A program made the translations under genes and the position numbers. Below the pieces are notes generated by a model, which was not told where the DNA came from, made no database searches, and worked only from the letters and a program-made list of their open reading frames with translations. Below, one piece after another: positions 27,971 to 36,958 of a DNA stretch of 64,000 nt (position 1 is its first letter; each line of letters begins with the position of its first letter). The DNA is from Microvirga massiliensis (GTDB lineage Bacteria > Pseudomonadota > Alphaproteobacteria > Rhizobiales > Beijerinckiaceae). The stretch is from the NCBI RefSeq assembly GCF_001006805.1, contig NZ_LN811350.1, forward strand, positions 904,112 to 968,111, given 5' to 3'.

Positions 27971-29218
27971 TCAGGCGGCGCGATCGAGGGTCATCAGGAG
28001 GGAGGACTTGGAAATGGCGCCAAGATAGCGACCCCGTCCGTCCACGACCGGCACGGGCCAGCGGCTCTCGGCGACGCGCCCCATCACCTGACAAAGCGGC
28101 GTGTCCGCCTCGATGGGCGCCGTGTCGGGCAGGAAGGCGCGATGATAGGGGTCCGGCCCGCCCGAGCGCACGGCTTCCCTCAGCGACTCGGCGCTCACCA
28201 TACCCTGGAAGCGCTTGTCGCGGGCCACCACGATGGCGACGTCGCGGTCATGCGAGCGCATCTGCTCCAGCGCAGCATTGACACTCAGGCCGGCGCGGTC
28301 GATCAGCGTCAGCTGGCTGTGGCGCGCGATATCGCCTGCGCGGAACACGTGACTGACATCGACGTTGCGGAAGAACGATCGCACGTAATCGTTTGCCGGC
28401 TGCATTACGATCTCTTCCGGCGTGCCCACCTGGACGACGACACCATCCTGCATGATCGCGATCCGATCGCCGATGCGCATGGCCTCGTCGAGATCATGGC
28501 TGACGAACACGATCGTACGGCTGTGCTCGCCCTGCAGACGCAGCAACTCGTCCTGCATCTCGGTGCGGATCAGCGGATCGAGCGCCGAGAAGGCTTCATC
28601 CATCAAGAGGATCGTGGGCTCGCTGGCGAGCGCGCGGGCAAGGCCGACGCGCTGCTTCATGCCACCCGAAAGCTCGTCCGGCCAGCTGGTAGCGTAGCGC
28701 TCGAGCCCGACTGCAACGAGTGCCTGAAGTGCCTTTTGCCTGCGCTCGGCCTCACCCACGCCGGCGACTTCGAGCCCGAAGGCAACATTGTCGATGACAC
28801 TGCGGTTGGGGAGTAGCGCGAAGCCTTGGAACACCATGCTCATGTCGCGCCGGCGCAGCTCGATGAGATCACGCTTGCTCATGCGCGTCACATCCTGACC
28901 ATCCACGAGAATGGAGCCCAGAGTTGGCTCGATCAGGCGGTTGAGAAGGCGCAGCAGCGTCGATTTTCCGGAGCCCGAAAGCCCCATGACGACAAAAATC
29001 TCGCCTTCGCGTATGCCGAACGTGGCATCGTTGACGCCGATCGTGCAGCGGGTCTGCGCCTGAACGGCGTCCTTGCCTTCGCCTGCCTCGATCATCTTGA
29101 TGGCGCGCGATACGTTCGCGCCGAACACTTTGAACACATGCCGCAACGCGATCTTGTCGACCGGTGCGGCACCACGATTTTCTTCAGAGTGCAGCGGTGA
29201 GTCTGCCTCAGTAGTCAT
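27971..29218 (-). CDS. Betaine ABC transporter ATP-binding protein with C-terminal CBS pair (ProV/OpuAA-like)
   Basis: ATPase subunit of 415 residues. Walker A is GLSGSGKST (79-87), the Q-loop is MVFQGFALLP, the signature is ELSGGMKQRVGLARAL, Walker B is ILLMDEAFSALD and the H-loop is VSHDLDEA. The stretch with two in-frame CBS domains (about 275-415) is the usual ionic-strength or nucleotide sensor of osmoregulated importers. The N-terminal extension contains FKVFGANVSRAIKMIEAGEGK, typical of ProV. The ATG at 29218 has AAAGAGG upstream. It is the first gene of the three-gene unit, so osmotic control of the whole importer is likely (inference). Confidence 0.92.
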   Translation of the reverse strand: MTTEADSPLHSEENRGAAPVDKIALRHVFKVFGANVSRAIKMIEAGEGKDAVQAQTRCTIGVNDATFGIREGEIFVVMGLSGSGKSTLLRLLNRLIEPTLGSILVDGQDVTRMSKRDLIELRRRDMSMVFQGFALLPNRSVIDNVAFGLEVAGVGEAERRQKALQALVAVGLERYATSWPDELSGGMKQRVGLARALASEPTILLMDEAFSALDPLIRTEMQDELLRLQGEHSRTIVFVSHDLDEAMRIGDRIAIMQDGVVVQVGTPEEIVMQPANDYVRSFFRNVDVSHVFRAGDIARHSQLTLIDRAGLSVNAALEQMRSHDRDVAIVVARDKRFQGMVSAESLREAVRSGGPDPYHRAFLPDTAPIEADTPLCQVMGRVAESRWPVPVVDGRGRYLGAISKSSLLMTLDRAA

Positions 29219-29736
29219 CGACACCTCTTTTGTCCCTTCCTCGTACCGAAGGGTGCATTCACTCCATATTGAGCCAAAATGCGCCTGAAGAGGTGCGAAT
29301 ATCTCTGGCGTGACGTGCACATGCGCGAGGTCACACGCATGACCGCATCCGCGAAATCTCTTCAGCGCAACAGCGATGGTCGGGCTTATCTAGACCATTG
29401 TGGCTGGCAAGCCAACCCCCTGTGACAGATTCGTGGCTTTAGGCCTGCACGCACACCGCTGATGCGAGCGCGGAGCGTTTGAGCAAAAGCGTGGAAACCT
29501 GCACGAAATCGTTGCGGCGATTGATACAGGATGAAAGCACGGTCTATTGAAAATTGACACTGCAGCGGCGTGCGAGACGATGTGTACTGCCGCGCAAGTC
29601 TCGTTCTGCGTGAGCGGCAGGAGATCTGTGAGTTGATCTCCGAGATCGAGCGTGCCGCAATGCTGCACAAGTTCCCTCGTACCATCGACAATGCTGCCGT
29701 CGCCTTACGAAGGAGCTCGCGCGATTTCGTCGGCAT
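29219..29736. other. Non-coding gap upstream of proV-like gene, nothing recognised
   Basis: About 520 bases between the start of the ATPase gene and the end of the MFS gene. Several short overlapping open frames exist but none has a plausible ribosome-binding site or family similarity. It should contain the operon promoter. Confidence 0.5.
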
Positions 29737-30966
29737 TCAAGCATGCGGATCGAGCGGAGCCACGACGGGTGTTGTCCGTGGCAGAGCCTGATAGCGTCCC
29801 TGCTCTTCCTGAGGCGGCGACGGGCGCATCCAGATGCGCCAGAAGCCGAAGAGGAGGCATAGGCCGCTGATTCCTCCCGTGAAGGCAAACAGACCGGCCG
29901 CTCCGGTGAAGGCCATCGTGCCGGAGGAGAGCAGAGGGCCCAAAGTCGCGCCTGCGGAATAGGCGAGGATCAATCCGCCGCTGGCGGAAACGCGTTCCGC
30001 ATTGCCGAGATGATCATTGGTGTGTGCGACGCACAACGGATAGAGCGCGAACGAAAATCCTCCGAATGCGAGAGCGGCGAGGGTGAGGCCAAAGATGCCG
30101 AATTGCGTCGCAGCTGCCATGAAGCCGCTGACCAGAACCATGCCCCCGAGAACGCCGAGGATCACCAGCCGGCGATCGAAGATGTCCGAAAGCCGGCCGA
30201 CCGGGAGCTGGAGCAGCACGCCGCCCAAGATGACGGCGCTCATGAATAGGGCTGTTCGAGACAGGTCGAGGCCAATCTCCCGCGCGAAGATCGCGCCCAG
30301 GCCGTAGACAGAGCCGAGGACAAGGCCGCTCGCCACCGTACCAACCATGCCGAGAGGTGAGGCCGCATAAAGGCGCCGAAAGCTCAGCCCCGCGACATCG
30401 GGCAGGTGAGGAGGAGTCATGCGGGTCAGTGCAACCGGAATGACGGCAGCCGAGAGGAGAATCGAGATCAGGACGAACAGCAGGAAGCCGGAGGGGTCCG
30501 GCAGATTCAGCATGAACTGGCCGATCGACTGACCTGCATAGAGACAGATCATATAGGAGGCGAGAATCCTGCCTCGTGTCTGGGCCGTGGCGCTGTCGTT
30601 GAGCCAGCTCTCGATACAGATATACAGGCCCGCCATGCAAAAGCCCTCCGCGAGGCGCAGGACACCCCAGAGAGGAGATGAGACATATAAGGCATAGGCC
30701 AGGGCAATCGCCGAGAGCGCGGACGCAAATGCCGTGAAGGCCCGAATGTGGCCGTATTGGGTCACCGCCCGGTACGCGAAAAGGGATCCAAGTGTCAGGC
30801 CACCGAAATAGGCGGACATCACGGCGCCGATGACCGGCGATGCCGTCCCTGCCGCTTCCAGCCGAACGCTGATGATCGTGGTGAGGGGGCCGTTCCCAGC
30901 CATCAGTAGAAAGATGGCGAGGAGGAGAACGAGCACGGAGCGAAGGATTCGCAGCATTCCGATCAC
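29737..30966 (-). CDS. MFS transporter (YcaD-like)
   Basis: Inner-membrane permease of 409 residues with 12 predicted membrane segments. It shows LAIFLLMAGNGPLTTIISVRL at the N-terminus, IGAVMSAYFGGLTLGSL (motif A region), RLAEGFCMAGLYICIESWLND and GRILASYMICLYAGQSIGQF. The second-half motif is LPVGRLSDIFDRRLVILG, as in the YcaD branch of the major facilitator superfamily. Substrate unknown. The start is a GTG at 30966 with GGAG ten bases upstream; an ATG at 30957 removes three residues and is equally possible. It stands alone. Confidence 0.88.
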   Translation of the reverse strand: MIGMLRILRSVLVLLLAIFLLMAGNGPLTTIISVRLEAAGTASPVIGAVMSAYFGGLTLGSLFAYRAVTQYGHIRAFTAFASALSAIALAYALYVSSPLWGVLRLAEGFCMAGLYICIESWLNDSATAQTRGRILASYMICLYAGQSIGQFMLNLPDPSGFLLFVLISILLSAAVIPVALTRMTPPHLPDVAGLSFRRLYAASPLGMVGTVASGLVLGSVYGLGAIFAREIGLDLSRTALFMSAVILGGVLLQLPVGRLSDIFDRRLVILGVLGGMVLVSGFMAAATQFGIFGLTLAALAFGGFSFALYPLCVAHTNDHLGNAERVSASGGLILAYSAGATLGPLLSSGTMAFTGAAGLFAFTGGISGLCLLFGFWRIWMRPSPPQEEQGRYQALPRTTPVVAPLDPHA

Positions 30967-31300
30967 CGATTACGAGCTCCGGCGCGTACGCCATGTTCCA
31001 GCTTCGTCTCTTCTCGCACGGAAAATGTCATGAACACCGCCAGCTCCTCATCGATCGGGCCAGAGTGAGAGATGGATGAGCACTGCGTCTCCTGCCCTGG
31101 CTCGATCTCGCTTGAATGCTGATGTGCGAAAGCGAACCACACGCTGCCTCGCAGTATCATGGCAAGGCCTGTCAAGTCCGCGCGCACATTCGTCAAGCCC
31201 CTGTCCGTGGGTGGACGAGCAGTCATGGTGTCGGTGCAATCGGGCGTTTTGGTCTTGTGGCGCAGCGTTTCCCTCCCTCACTCGGACGCTTTGCATCCGA

Positions 31301-31395
31301 CCTCTCCCGCCAGGGGAGAGGCGATGTGCAAGCCGACTCCGCTGCATCTCTCCCTTGACGGGAGAGGTCGCCCCGAAGGGGCGGGTGAGGGTGGC
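31301..31395. repeat. Dispersed intergenic repeat with three small hairpins
   Basis: Contains CTCTCCCGCCAGGGGAGAG, CTCTCCCTTGACGGGAGAG and CGCCCCGAAGGGGCG, ending GGGTGAGGGTGG. The last part recurs inverted at 39664-39702. It lies in the 600-base gap between the MFS gene and the 91-residue gene; the rest of that gap holds nothing I recognise. Confidence 0.6.
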
Positions 31396-31571
31396 AGCGC
31401 CAATGTCGAAAGGCATGCAAAACCCGACTCCTTGCGCAGCTCAGCTTTACGCATTCATCACTTGTCCACCGGGCATGCACTACGGATTTGGCTTGGCAGG
31501 AAAGTGCGTTTTACGGTGCCGCAAAATTGAATCCCGCGCCTCCCGTCGGGATCACAGATGGGGTATGGACC

Positions 31572-31847
31572 ATGAGCAACCAAGCGCAGCAGCCGAAGTG
31601 CGTTACCAGCTTTCCGCGGCCTGTGGAGGGAGCGCCCGCCGACGAGAATACTGCGCAGATCATCGATCTCCTCCAGGAGCATTTGCACTTGGCCCGCGAG
31701 GGCAAGCTGCGGTCGATTGCGGTCGTGTCGGTTTCGGCCGATGGCGCCGCTATCGGAACGCAATGGTCCTGTGCTCATGGCGACAGTGCGAGCCTCATCG
31801 GCAAGCTCACCGTGCTGACGCATGATCTCATGGCAGCTCGCAAGTAG
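31572..31847 (+). CDS. Conserved 91-residue hypothetical protein, copy 1
   Basis: Small soluble protein of unknown function. After a variable N-terminus with the motif SFPRPVEGAPADEN comes IIDLLQEHLHLAREGKLRSI, then AVVSVSADGAAIGTQWSCAH and GDSASLIGKLTVLTHDLM. Roughly four-fifths of residues match the protein at 35090-35365, with differences mainly in the first 13. The start is at the ATG after GACC with GGGG upstream. No domain is recognised. I have the impression of similar small proteins in rhizobia but cannot name a family. Confidence 0.75.
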   Translation: MSNQAQQPKCVTSFPRPVEGAPADENTAQIIDLLQEHLHLAREGKLRSIAVVSVSADGAAIGTQWSCAHGDSASLIGKLTVLTHDLMAARK

Positions 31848-32031
31848 TCACAGCCGCGCTTCTGCGTGACTGCTGCCGTCACGCTTGAACTTCCCTCTTA
31901 TCCGCATGGCGCGGGCCGGCACGCTGAGAGACGCCGATTCGCCGGGCCGGTGCGCGCTTTCCCTTGCAGTCTTGGAACCGGCGACCTGACAGCGAGTTCA
32001 CCGGTCGAGAGTGAGACCTGGGAGGTGCGCC

Positions 32032-32511
32032 GTGGGCGCGAGCGGTCTCGACGTCTTCGACCGGACACTTCAGACCACCCACATTTGGCTGAACGAGATC
32101 ACGGCGGCGGCCGGATCCGATCGCGAAGCTGCATGGCGCATGCTAGGCTCGGTCCTGCGGGCGATCCGGGACAGGGTGCCGCTCGAACTGGCTGTGCATC
32201 TGGGGGCGGAACTGCCCATCCTGGTACGCGGGGCCTACTATGACCAGTGGCGCCCCGAGATCCGGTGCGAGCACTATCGCACGCTCGACGAGTTTCTCGA
32301 CCGGGTCGAGGCCGATCTCGGCGAGGCCCAGCCCGTCGATCCGCGGGAGGCCAGCCGCGCCGTGTTCGGCGTGCTGTCCCGCCACTTGCCCGAAGGGCAG
32401 ATCCGGAAAGTCTGCAATGCCCTTCCCGAAGGAGTCCGCTCGCTCTGGCAGCGCGGGCCGGTGTCGGACGAGCTTGGCCAGATCGGGATAAACCCAGGCG
32501 GGAGCACCTGA
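32032..32511 (+). CDS. DUF2267 family protein
   Basis: A soluble helical protein of 159 residues, function unknown. The pattern is typical of DUF2267: LQTTHIWLNEITAAAGSDREAAWRML, VLRAIRDRVPLELAVHLGAELPILVRGAYYDQW, then a second half with FLDRVEADLG, AVFGVLSRHLPEGQIRKVCNALPEGVRSLW. The two halves are internally related. The GTG at 32032 is chosen because GGGAGG lies 6 bases upstream. It opens a same-strand run with a hydrolase and a phosphoribosyltransferase, a neighbourhood seen in stress-response loci (compare the DosR-regulated phosphoribosyltransferase/hydrolase of mycobacteria, family-level analogy only). Confidence 0.85.
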   Translation: MGASGLDVFDRTLQTTHIWLNEITAAAGSDREAAWRMLGSVLRAIRDRVPLELAVHLGAELPILVRGAYYDQWRPEIRCEHYRTLDEFLDRVEADLGEAQPVDPREASRAVFGVLSRHLPEGQIRKVCNALPEGVRSLWQRGPVSDELGQIGINPGGST

Positions 32512-32565
32512 GAGACCAAGCTCGGCCGCGTTTCTGGCCGGTGCCTGGAGCAGGGAGTGCGTGAC

Positions 32566-33264
32566 ATGGCCGACAGGCAGAGCCAGGACGGATCGGTGAA
32601 CCACAGCTACGACAGGCCGGAGGTGTTGGTCTCGGTCGGAGATCTCGGACTTCCTGGAACATTGGTTCACCCGGCAGCGGGACATGGCGTCGTGATGTTT
32701 GCCCATGGAAGTGGCAGCTCTCGCCTGAGCCCGCGTAATCGCGTCGTGGCCGAGCATCTTCAGAAGAAAGGGTTCGGCACGCTCCTCTTCGATCTTCTGC
32801 TACCCAGTGAGGCGGCGGACCGGGCGAACGTCTTCGACATCACGATGCTGGCCGAACGGCTTGCTGCCGCTACGGATTGGGCGCGCACCAAGGAATTGCG
32901 AGACGTTCCGATCGGCTATTTCGGGGCGAGCACCGGCGCGGCTGCCGCGCTGGTTGCGGAGACGATCAGCCATCATCGCATTGCCGCAATCGTGTCTCGC
33001 GGCGGGCGCCCCGATCTTGCCGGTGTTGCTATCCCGCATGTTCGTGCGCCGACGCTCCTGATCGTCGGTGGCAACGATACGGAGGTGATCGACCTGAATG
33101 AGCGAGCCTTCGCGGAACTCGGCTGTAAAAAGGAATTGAAGATCGTTCCAGGAGCGGGTCACTTGTTCGAAGAGCCGGGAACACTCGACCAGGTCGTGGC
33201 GATCGCTTCCGAATTCTTCAACCGCTTTCTGCGCCAGGAAAACCTGACTCATGCTCTTCGATGA
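32566..33264 (+). CDS. Alpha/beta hydrolase (dienelactone-hydrolase-like)
   Basis: Cytosolic alpha/beta-hydrolase of 232 residues, substrate unknown. The oxyanion-hole region is VVMFAHGSGSSRLSPRNRVVAEHL, the nucleophile elbow is GYFGASTGAAAAL (Ser), the acid is in LLIVGGNDTEVI and the His in VPGAGHLFEEPG, so the catalytic triad is complete. The ATG at 32566 follows AGGGAG; a GTG at 32557 is an alternative. It overlaps the following phosphoribosyltransferase gene by 14 bases. In other bacteria these two domains occur fused in one chain, which supports joint function. Confidence 0.85.
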   Translation: MADRQSQDGSVNHSYDRPEVLVSVGDLGLPGTLVHPAAGHGVVMFAHGSGSSRLSPRNRVVAEHLQKKGFGTLLFDLLLPSEAADRANVFDITMLAERLAAATDWARTKELRDVPIGYFGASTGAAAALVAETISHHRIAAIVSRGGRPDLAGVAIPHVRAPTLLIVGGNDTEVIDLNERAFAELGCKKELKIVPGAGHLFEEPGTLDQVVAIASEFFNRFLRQENLTHALR

Positions 33265-33928
33265 TGCGAACTTTGCCGATCGCGCTGATGCCGGGCGCCA
33301 GCTTGCACGCCGCCTGTTGCCCTACAAGAGCGCCAACCCTGTCGTGCTGGCACTGCCGCGGGGCGGAGTGCCGGTCGCCTTCGAGGTTGCGCGGGTGCTC
33401 GAAGCTCCGCTCGACCTCGTTCTCGTGCGCAAGATCGGCGCCCCAGGTCATCTCGAATTCGGCCTCGGCGCCGTCGTCGATGGAGCGCATCCGGAGATCG
33501 TCCTGAACGAAGAGGCGATGGACCAGATCGATGTATCGCCACGCTACATCGAAGAGGAGGCCGCACGACAGTTGCAGGAAATCGAACGGCGGCGTCAGCA
33601 CTATCTTGCAGGTCGAAGCCCGATCGACGTGCAGGGTCGGATGGCAATCGTCATCGATGACGGCATCGCGACGGGGGGGACGGTGCGTGCAGCCTTGAAG
33701 GGGCTCGCGCGGGCGCATCCGGCGCGTCTGGTGCTGGCCGTGCCGGTTGCGCCAAGGGATACGATTGCCCGGCTGCAGGATGAAGCCGACGAGGTGATCT
33801 GCCTGATGACACCCGAACCGTTCTATGCCGTCGGCGCGCATTTTGCGGATTTTACGCAAACCACTGACGAGGAGGTGATCGATCTCCTCAATCGCGCCCG
33901 TCTCTGGACGCGGCAGGAGACATCCTGA
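33251..33928 (+). CDS. Phosphoribosyltransferase-domain protein
   Basis: A type I PRTase-fold protein of 225 residues. The start MLFDDANFADRADAGRQLAR and the loop LALPRGGVPVAFEVARVL are typical of the stress-linked branch. The PRPP-binding motif is AIVIDDGIATGGTVRAAL and VRKIGAPGHLEFGLGAV is also conserved. A nucleobase substrate cannot be assigned; members of this branch are not obvious salvage enzymes. It overlaps the hydrolase gene, indicating translational coupling. Confidence 0.88.
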   Translation: MLFDDANFADRADAGRQLARRLLPYKSANPVVLALPRGGVPVAFEVARVLEAPLDLVLVRKIGAPGHLEFGLGAVVDGAHPEIVLNEEAMDQIDVSPRYIEEEAARQLQEIERRRQHYLAGRSPIDVQGRMAIVIDDGIATGGTVRAALKGLARAHPARLVLAVPVAPRDTIARLQDEADEVICLMTPEPFYAVGAHFADFTQTTDEEVIDLLNRARLWTRQETS

Positions 33929-34159
33929 GCTTTACAGCGTCGTCCGGATCGATGGCTCGGCACGGCATTGGGATCCGGCCCTCCTGGAAGCTTCGCCAGG
34001 CTGGGATTTCCATAGCCGCGCCGGATGGCTGAGAGCCCGCGTGCTCTCGCGTATCGCCCCGTGCGTCTTGACGGATGCACCTGACCGGACGATGAGCGGA
34101 CCGTCTTCATTTCGGCATTGTGCTGCGCACCTCTCCGGCTGCGATTCGAACACGGCTCC

Positions 34160-34738
34160 ATGATCGACTATCCGCTCCATGCCTATGCGATCGTCTGCGA
34201 CAATGATTGCATTGCCGATGCCGAAGGACGCTTCCCGGATGTTCTCAGGAACGATGCAGATTGGCTCTACTTTCAATCCGGGCTCGATCGTGCGGCGATC
34301 ACGCTCATGGGGCGGCGGTCTCACGAGACGAACGCAAATCACAGGAACCGTCTGCGGCTCGTGATGTCCCGCTCCGTATCGGCTCTGGTGCATCGCGCCG
34401 ATGGCTGGTGGTGGAACCCTGCCGAGCGATCGCTTCCGAAAGCGCTGAAAACGATCATCCCGGAGGGCGGCGAGGTGGCCGTGCCGGGAGGTCGAGACGT
34501 CTTCGATCTCCTGGGGGCTGCAAGCTTTACCGCCTTCCACCTCGCGCGAGCCCACGGACGCGCGATCCCGCGAGGGAGAGGGTTGTTCCACGTGTGCGAA
34601 ACCGGCACGCCATCGGATCTTGTCCTGCGGGACGGCGGGCTCAGGCCTGGATCGATACAATGGCTCGACGAGGAGAATCTTGTCAGCTTGACAGTGTGGC
34701 GGCGCAGAGCGGAAGAAGAACTTGGCAGTTCCGAATGA
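34160..34738 (+). CDS. Dihydrofolate reductase-like protein
   Basis: A 192-residue protein with a DHFR/RibD-C-like pattern: HAYAIVCDNDCIADAEGRFPDVL at the start, WLYFQSGLDRAAITLMGRRSHE (the pyridine-nucleotide-binding GR-S/T-HE region), RLRLVMSRSV and EVAVPGGRDVFDLL. Family assignment is moderate and the enzyme may not reduce dihydrofolate. The start at 34160 gives the best N-terminus; the ribosome-binding site is weak. It is separated by 230 bases from the phosphoribosyltransferase and lies within the segment bounded by the two 91-residue paralogues. Confidence 0.65.
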   Translation: MIDYPLHAYAIVCDNDCIADAEGRFPDVLRNDADWLYFQSGLDRAAITLMGRRSHETNANHRNRLRLVMSRSVSALVHRADGWWWNPAERSLPKALKTIIPEGGEVAVPGGRDVFDLLGAASFTAFHLARAHGRAIPRGRGLFHVCETGTPSDLVLRDGGLRPGSIQWLDEENLVSLTVWRRRAEEELGSSE

Positions 34739-35089
34739 TGCTGGCGCCTCGGATGTCGTGAAGTGGCCGGCTGTGACTTTCGAGTCACAGCCAAAGCCGG
34801 GGGACTTCTCTAGTATTCTTCGTGCCCGACCATTGGGCGCGGGCCAATCTCCTCCCATTCTTTTATCTCGGCGCCCGGGAGACCGGGCGTCATTTTTATG
34901 GAGTTCGAGAAAGGTAGAGTGGGCTCGCCGCGAATAGTGCGCCGCAACCGCTTCCGGATCGATGACGGCACAGACCGCCACGACCGCAGCGCGATGGGCA
35001 ACACCTTCGGGACGAGATGGGACGAAACGACGGGCTCGGACGGCGGGAACGAAGCCGGCGTTTGGAGCCCTATCGGATTCGGGGCAGAA

Positions 35090-35365
35090 ATGGGCGAACA
35101 GAGTCGAGAACAGAGCAGCGTGGTGGCCTTTCCGCGGCCGGTCGAAGAGGCGCCGGCCGATGAGAACGTCGCTCAGATCATCGATCTTCTGCAGGAGCAC
35201 CTCAGACTCGCACGCGAGGGCAAGCTGCGGTCGATCGCAGTCGTCTCCGTATCCGCCGATGGTGCCGCCATTGGAACCCAGTGGTCCTGCGCCTATGGCG
35301 ACAGCGCCAGCCTGATCGGAAAGCTGACCGTGCTGGCGCATGACCTGATGTCTGCGCGAAGGTGA
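35090..35365 (+). CDS. Conserved 91-residue hypothetical protein, copy 2
   Basis: Paralogue of the protein at 31572-31847, same length, with the core AQIIDLLQEHLRLAREGKL and GAAIGTQWSCAYGDSASLIG almost unchanged. The start at 35090 has GGGG upstream; the frame is open for another 190 bases 5', as it also is for copy 1. Function unknown. The two copies lie in the same orientation 3.5 kb apart. Confidence 0.75.
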   Translation: MGEQSREQSSVVAFPRPVEEAPADENVAQIIDLLQEHLRLAREGKLRSIAVVSVSADGAAIGTQWSCAYGDSASLIGKLTVLAHDLMSARR

Positions 35366-35749
35366 GCCGCGGCGGGCAGCCCCGCTGATGTCCGGGCTTG
35401 CTTCATAGGCGTCAATGACGGTCGCCGGGCCGATCCCATCAGTATAGCGGGCCGACAGCGCCCTGAACACCGGAGTGGTGTGACTCCACCGGTGCCTTAA
35501 CCGCATGGGCTGTGATGGCCGGCCGATGCAGTCGGCGTGTCGCGCCGGAGCCATCGCCCATCGGCGACGTGCACGTGAACGATGCGCGACATGAGCAACG
35601 ATGTCTTTAGGCCAAGGTAAATTCCTCGCGCCGAAGACGGCGCGGTTGCGTCCTGCCAGTGCCGCAGCGGTCTCGGGACATCGCTGGACTTTGAATGCAA
35701 ATCGGCTGGTTGGACGGCGCGACAGAAAAAAGCGGTTGCCGGAGGCTGT
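35366..35749. other. Non-coding gap, nothing recognised before the operator
   Basis: About 380 bases between the 91-residue gene and the palindrome at 35750. No gene with a supported start was found on either strand. Confidence 0.5.
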
Positions 35750-35765
35750 ATTTTGAATTCAAAAT
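35750..35765. promoter_or_regulatory. Candidate GntR-family operator upstream of the TTT transporter genes
   Basis: Perfect 16-bp palindrome ATTTTGAATTCAAAAT, 97 bases before the binding-protein start. Its core TTTGAATTCAAA recurs at 42003-42014 and nearly at 42065-42078, beside a GntR regulator gene. A possible -35 (TTGCCG, 35736) sits 18 bases before CAAAAT, which would place the palindrome over the -10 region and imply repression. Confidence 0.7.
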
Positions 35766-35861
35766 CGTGGTAGGAGAGGCGCAACTGCTCACCAAGAGGC
35801 GGCAGGTTGGAAATGCCGAACACCGCATCCGCAGGTCCAGGCGGAGCACAAGGAGGACTGA

Positions 35862-36887
35862 ATGCTCTCGAAAGTTGTTGATGTGCGTTGGGCACTTGGT
35901 GTCGTGGCGTCCGCCGCTGTCGCCCTGGGGCTGGGGGCAGTGCCGACGGCTGCCCACGCCGAGTGGAAGCCTACAAAGCCTGTCGAGTTCGTTGGTGCTG
36001 CGGGTCCTGGCGGCGGCACGGATATTTTCGCGCGCGCGGTGCAACTCGCGATCCAGAACCATAACCTGATCGATCAGCCGATCCTCGTATCGAACAAGGG
36101 TGGTGGCAGTGGGGCCGAGACTTTCATTTACGTGAAGGCCGCTGCCGGCGATGGCCATAAGCTGGCCTTCGGGACCTCGAACCTCTACACGCTGCCGATG
36201 GTCGCCAAGGTGGCGTTCAAGCACACGGATTTCGAACCCGTGGCAGCCATGGTGTTCGACGAGTTCGTTCTCTGGGTGAAGGGCGATGCGCCCTACAACG
36301 ATTACAAGTCGTACACCGAGGCTGCCAAGGCCGCGAACGGAACCTTCAGGATGGCGGGCGCCCTGTCGAAAGACACGGACCAGACGCTGACGCGCCTCAT
36401 CGAAAAGGATACGGGCGCGAAATTCATCTATGTTCCCTTCAAGAGCGGCGGCGAGGCCTCGGTGCAACTCACGGGTGGGCACGTCCAGTCGGACACCAAC
36501 AACCCGAGCGAGAGCGTCGGTCACTGGCGGGCCGGGCAGGTGAAGGCGCTGTGCGTCTTCGCGAAGGAGCGGATGCCAAAGGGCGACAAGGTGAGTCCGA
36601 CTCAGAGCTGGGGCGATATTCCGACCTGCAAGGAGCAGGGTTCCGGCATCGAGACGTACCAGATGCCGCGCACCGTCTCGCTTCCGCCGGATACGCCGCA
36701 GGAGGTGGTGGATTTCTGGGCCGGCGTCCTGAAGAAGGTCACCGAGACACCGGAATGGAAGGATTATCTGACCAAGACCGCGCAGACGGGCCGCTTCATC
36801 GCCGGGGCTGAGCTCAAGACCTTCATCGACGAGGACGAGAAGCGCACCCGCAAGGTCTACGAGGAAGAAGGCTGGCTCGTGAACTGA
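35862..36887 (+). CDS. Tripartite tricarboxylate transporter substrate-binding protein (TctC family)
   Basis: Periplasmic receptor of 341 residues with a signal peptide (WALGVVASAAVALGLGAVPTAAHA). The mature part starts EWKPTKPVEFVGAAGPGGGTDIFARAVQLA, and the carboxylate loop is VSNKGGGSGAETFIYVK. FRMAGALSKDTDQTLTRLIE and VPFKSGGEASVQLTGGHV are family features; the divergence from classical TctC suggests a non-citrate carboxylate. AAGGAGGA precedes the ATG. It is the first gene of a three-gene transporter unit and carries the GntR-type palindrome upstream. A hairpin follows the stop codon. Confidence 0.92.
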   Translation: MLSKVVDVRWALGVVASAAVALGLGAVPTAAHAEWKPTKPVEFVGAAGPGGGTDIFARAVQLAIQNHNLIDQPILVSNKGGGSGAETFIYVKAAAGDGHKLAFGTSNLYTLPMVAKVAFKHTDFEPVAAMVFDEFVLWVKGDAPYNDYKSYTEAAKAANGTFRMAGALSKDTDQTLTRLIEKDTGAKFIYVPFKSGGEASVQLTGGHVQSDTNNPSESVGHWRAGQVKALCVFAKERMPKGDKVSPTQSWGDIPTCKEQGSGIETYQMPRTVSLPPDTPQEVVDFWAGVLKKVTETPEWKDYLTKTAQTGRFIAGAELKTFIDEDEKRTRKVYEEEGWLVN

Positions 36888-36902
36888 GCCGTCTGATCCA
36901 GT

Positions 36903-36933
36903 GAAAGGCACGGCAGGAACGGCCGTGCCTTTC
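36903..36933 (+). terminator. Intra-operon hairpin after the binding-protein gene
   Basis: Perfect 12-bp stem GAAAGGCACGGC / GCCGTGCCTTTC with a 7-base loop, 16 bases past the stop codon and 26 bases before tctB. There is no long T-run, so it may act as an attenuator or mRNA 3' stabiliser favouring the binding protein over the membrane subunits. Confidence 0.6.
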
Positions 36934-36958
36934 GCCGTTCAAGCAAGAGGTTGGTTCA

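Noticed and set aside
33932..35554. Minus-strand open frame of 540 codons
   Set aside because: It covers the DHFR-like gene and a 91-residue paralogue on the other strand and has no recognisable domain. The plus-strand genes have paralogy or family support.
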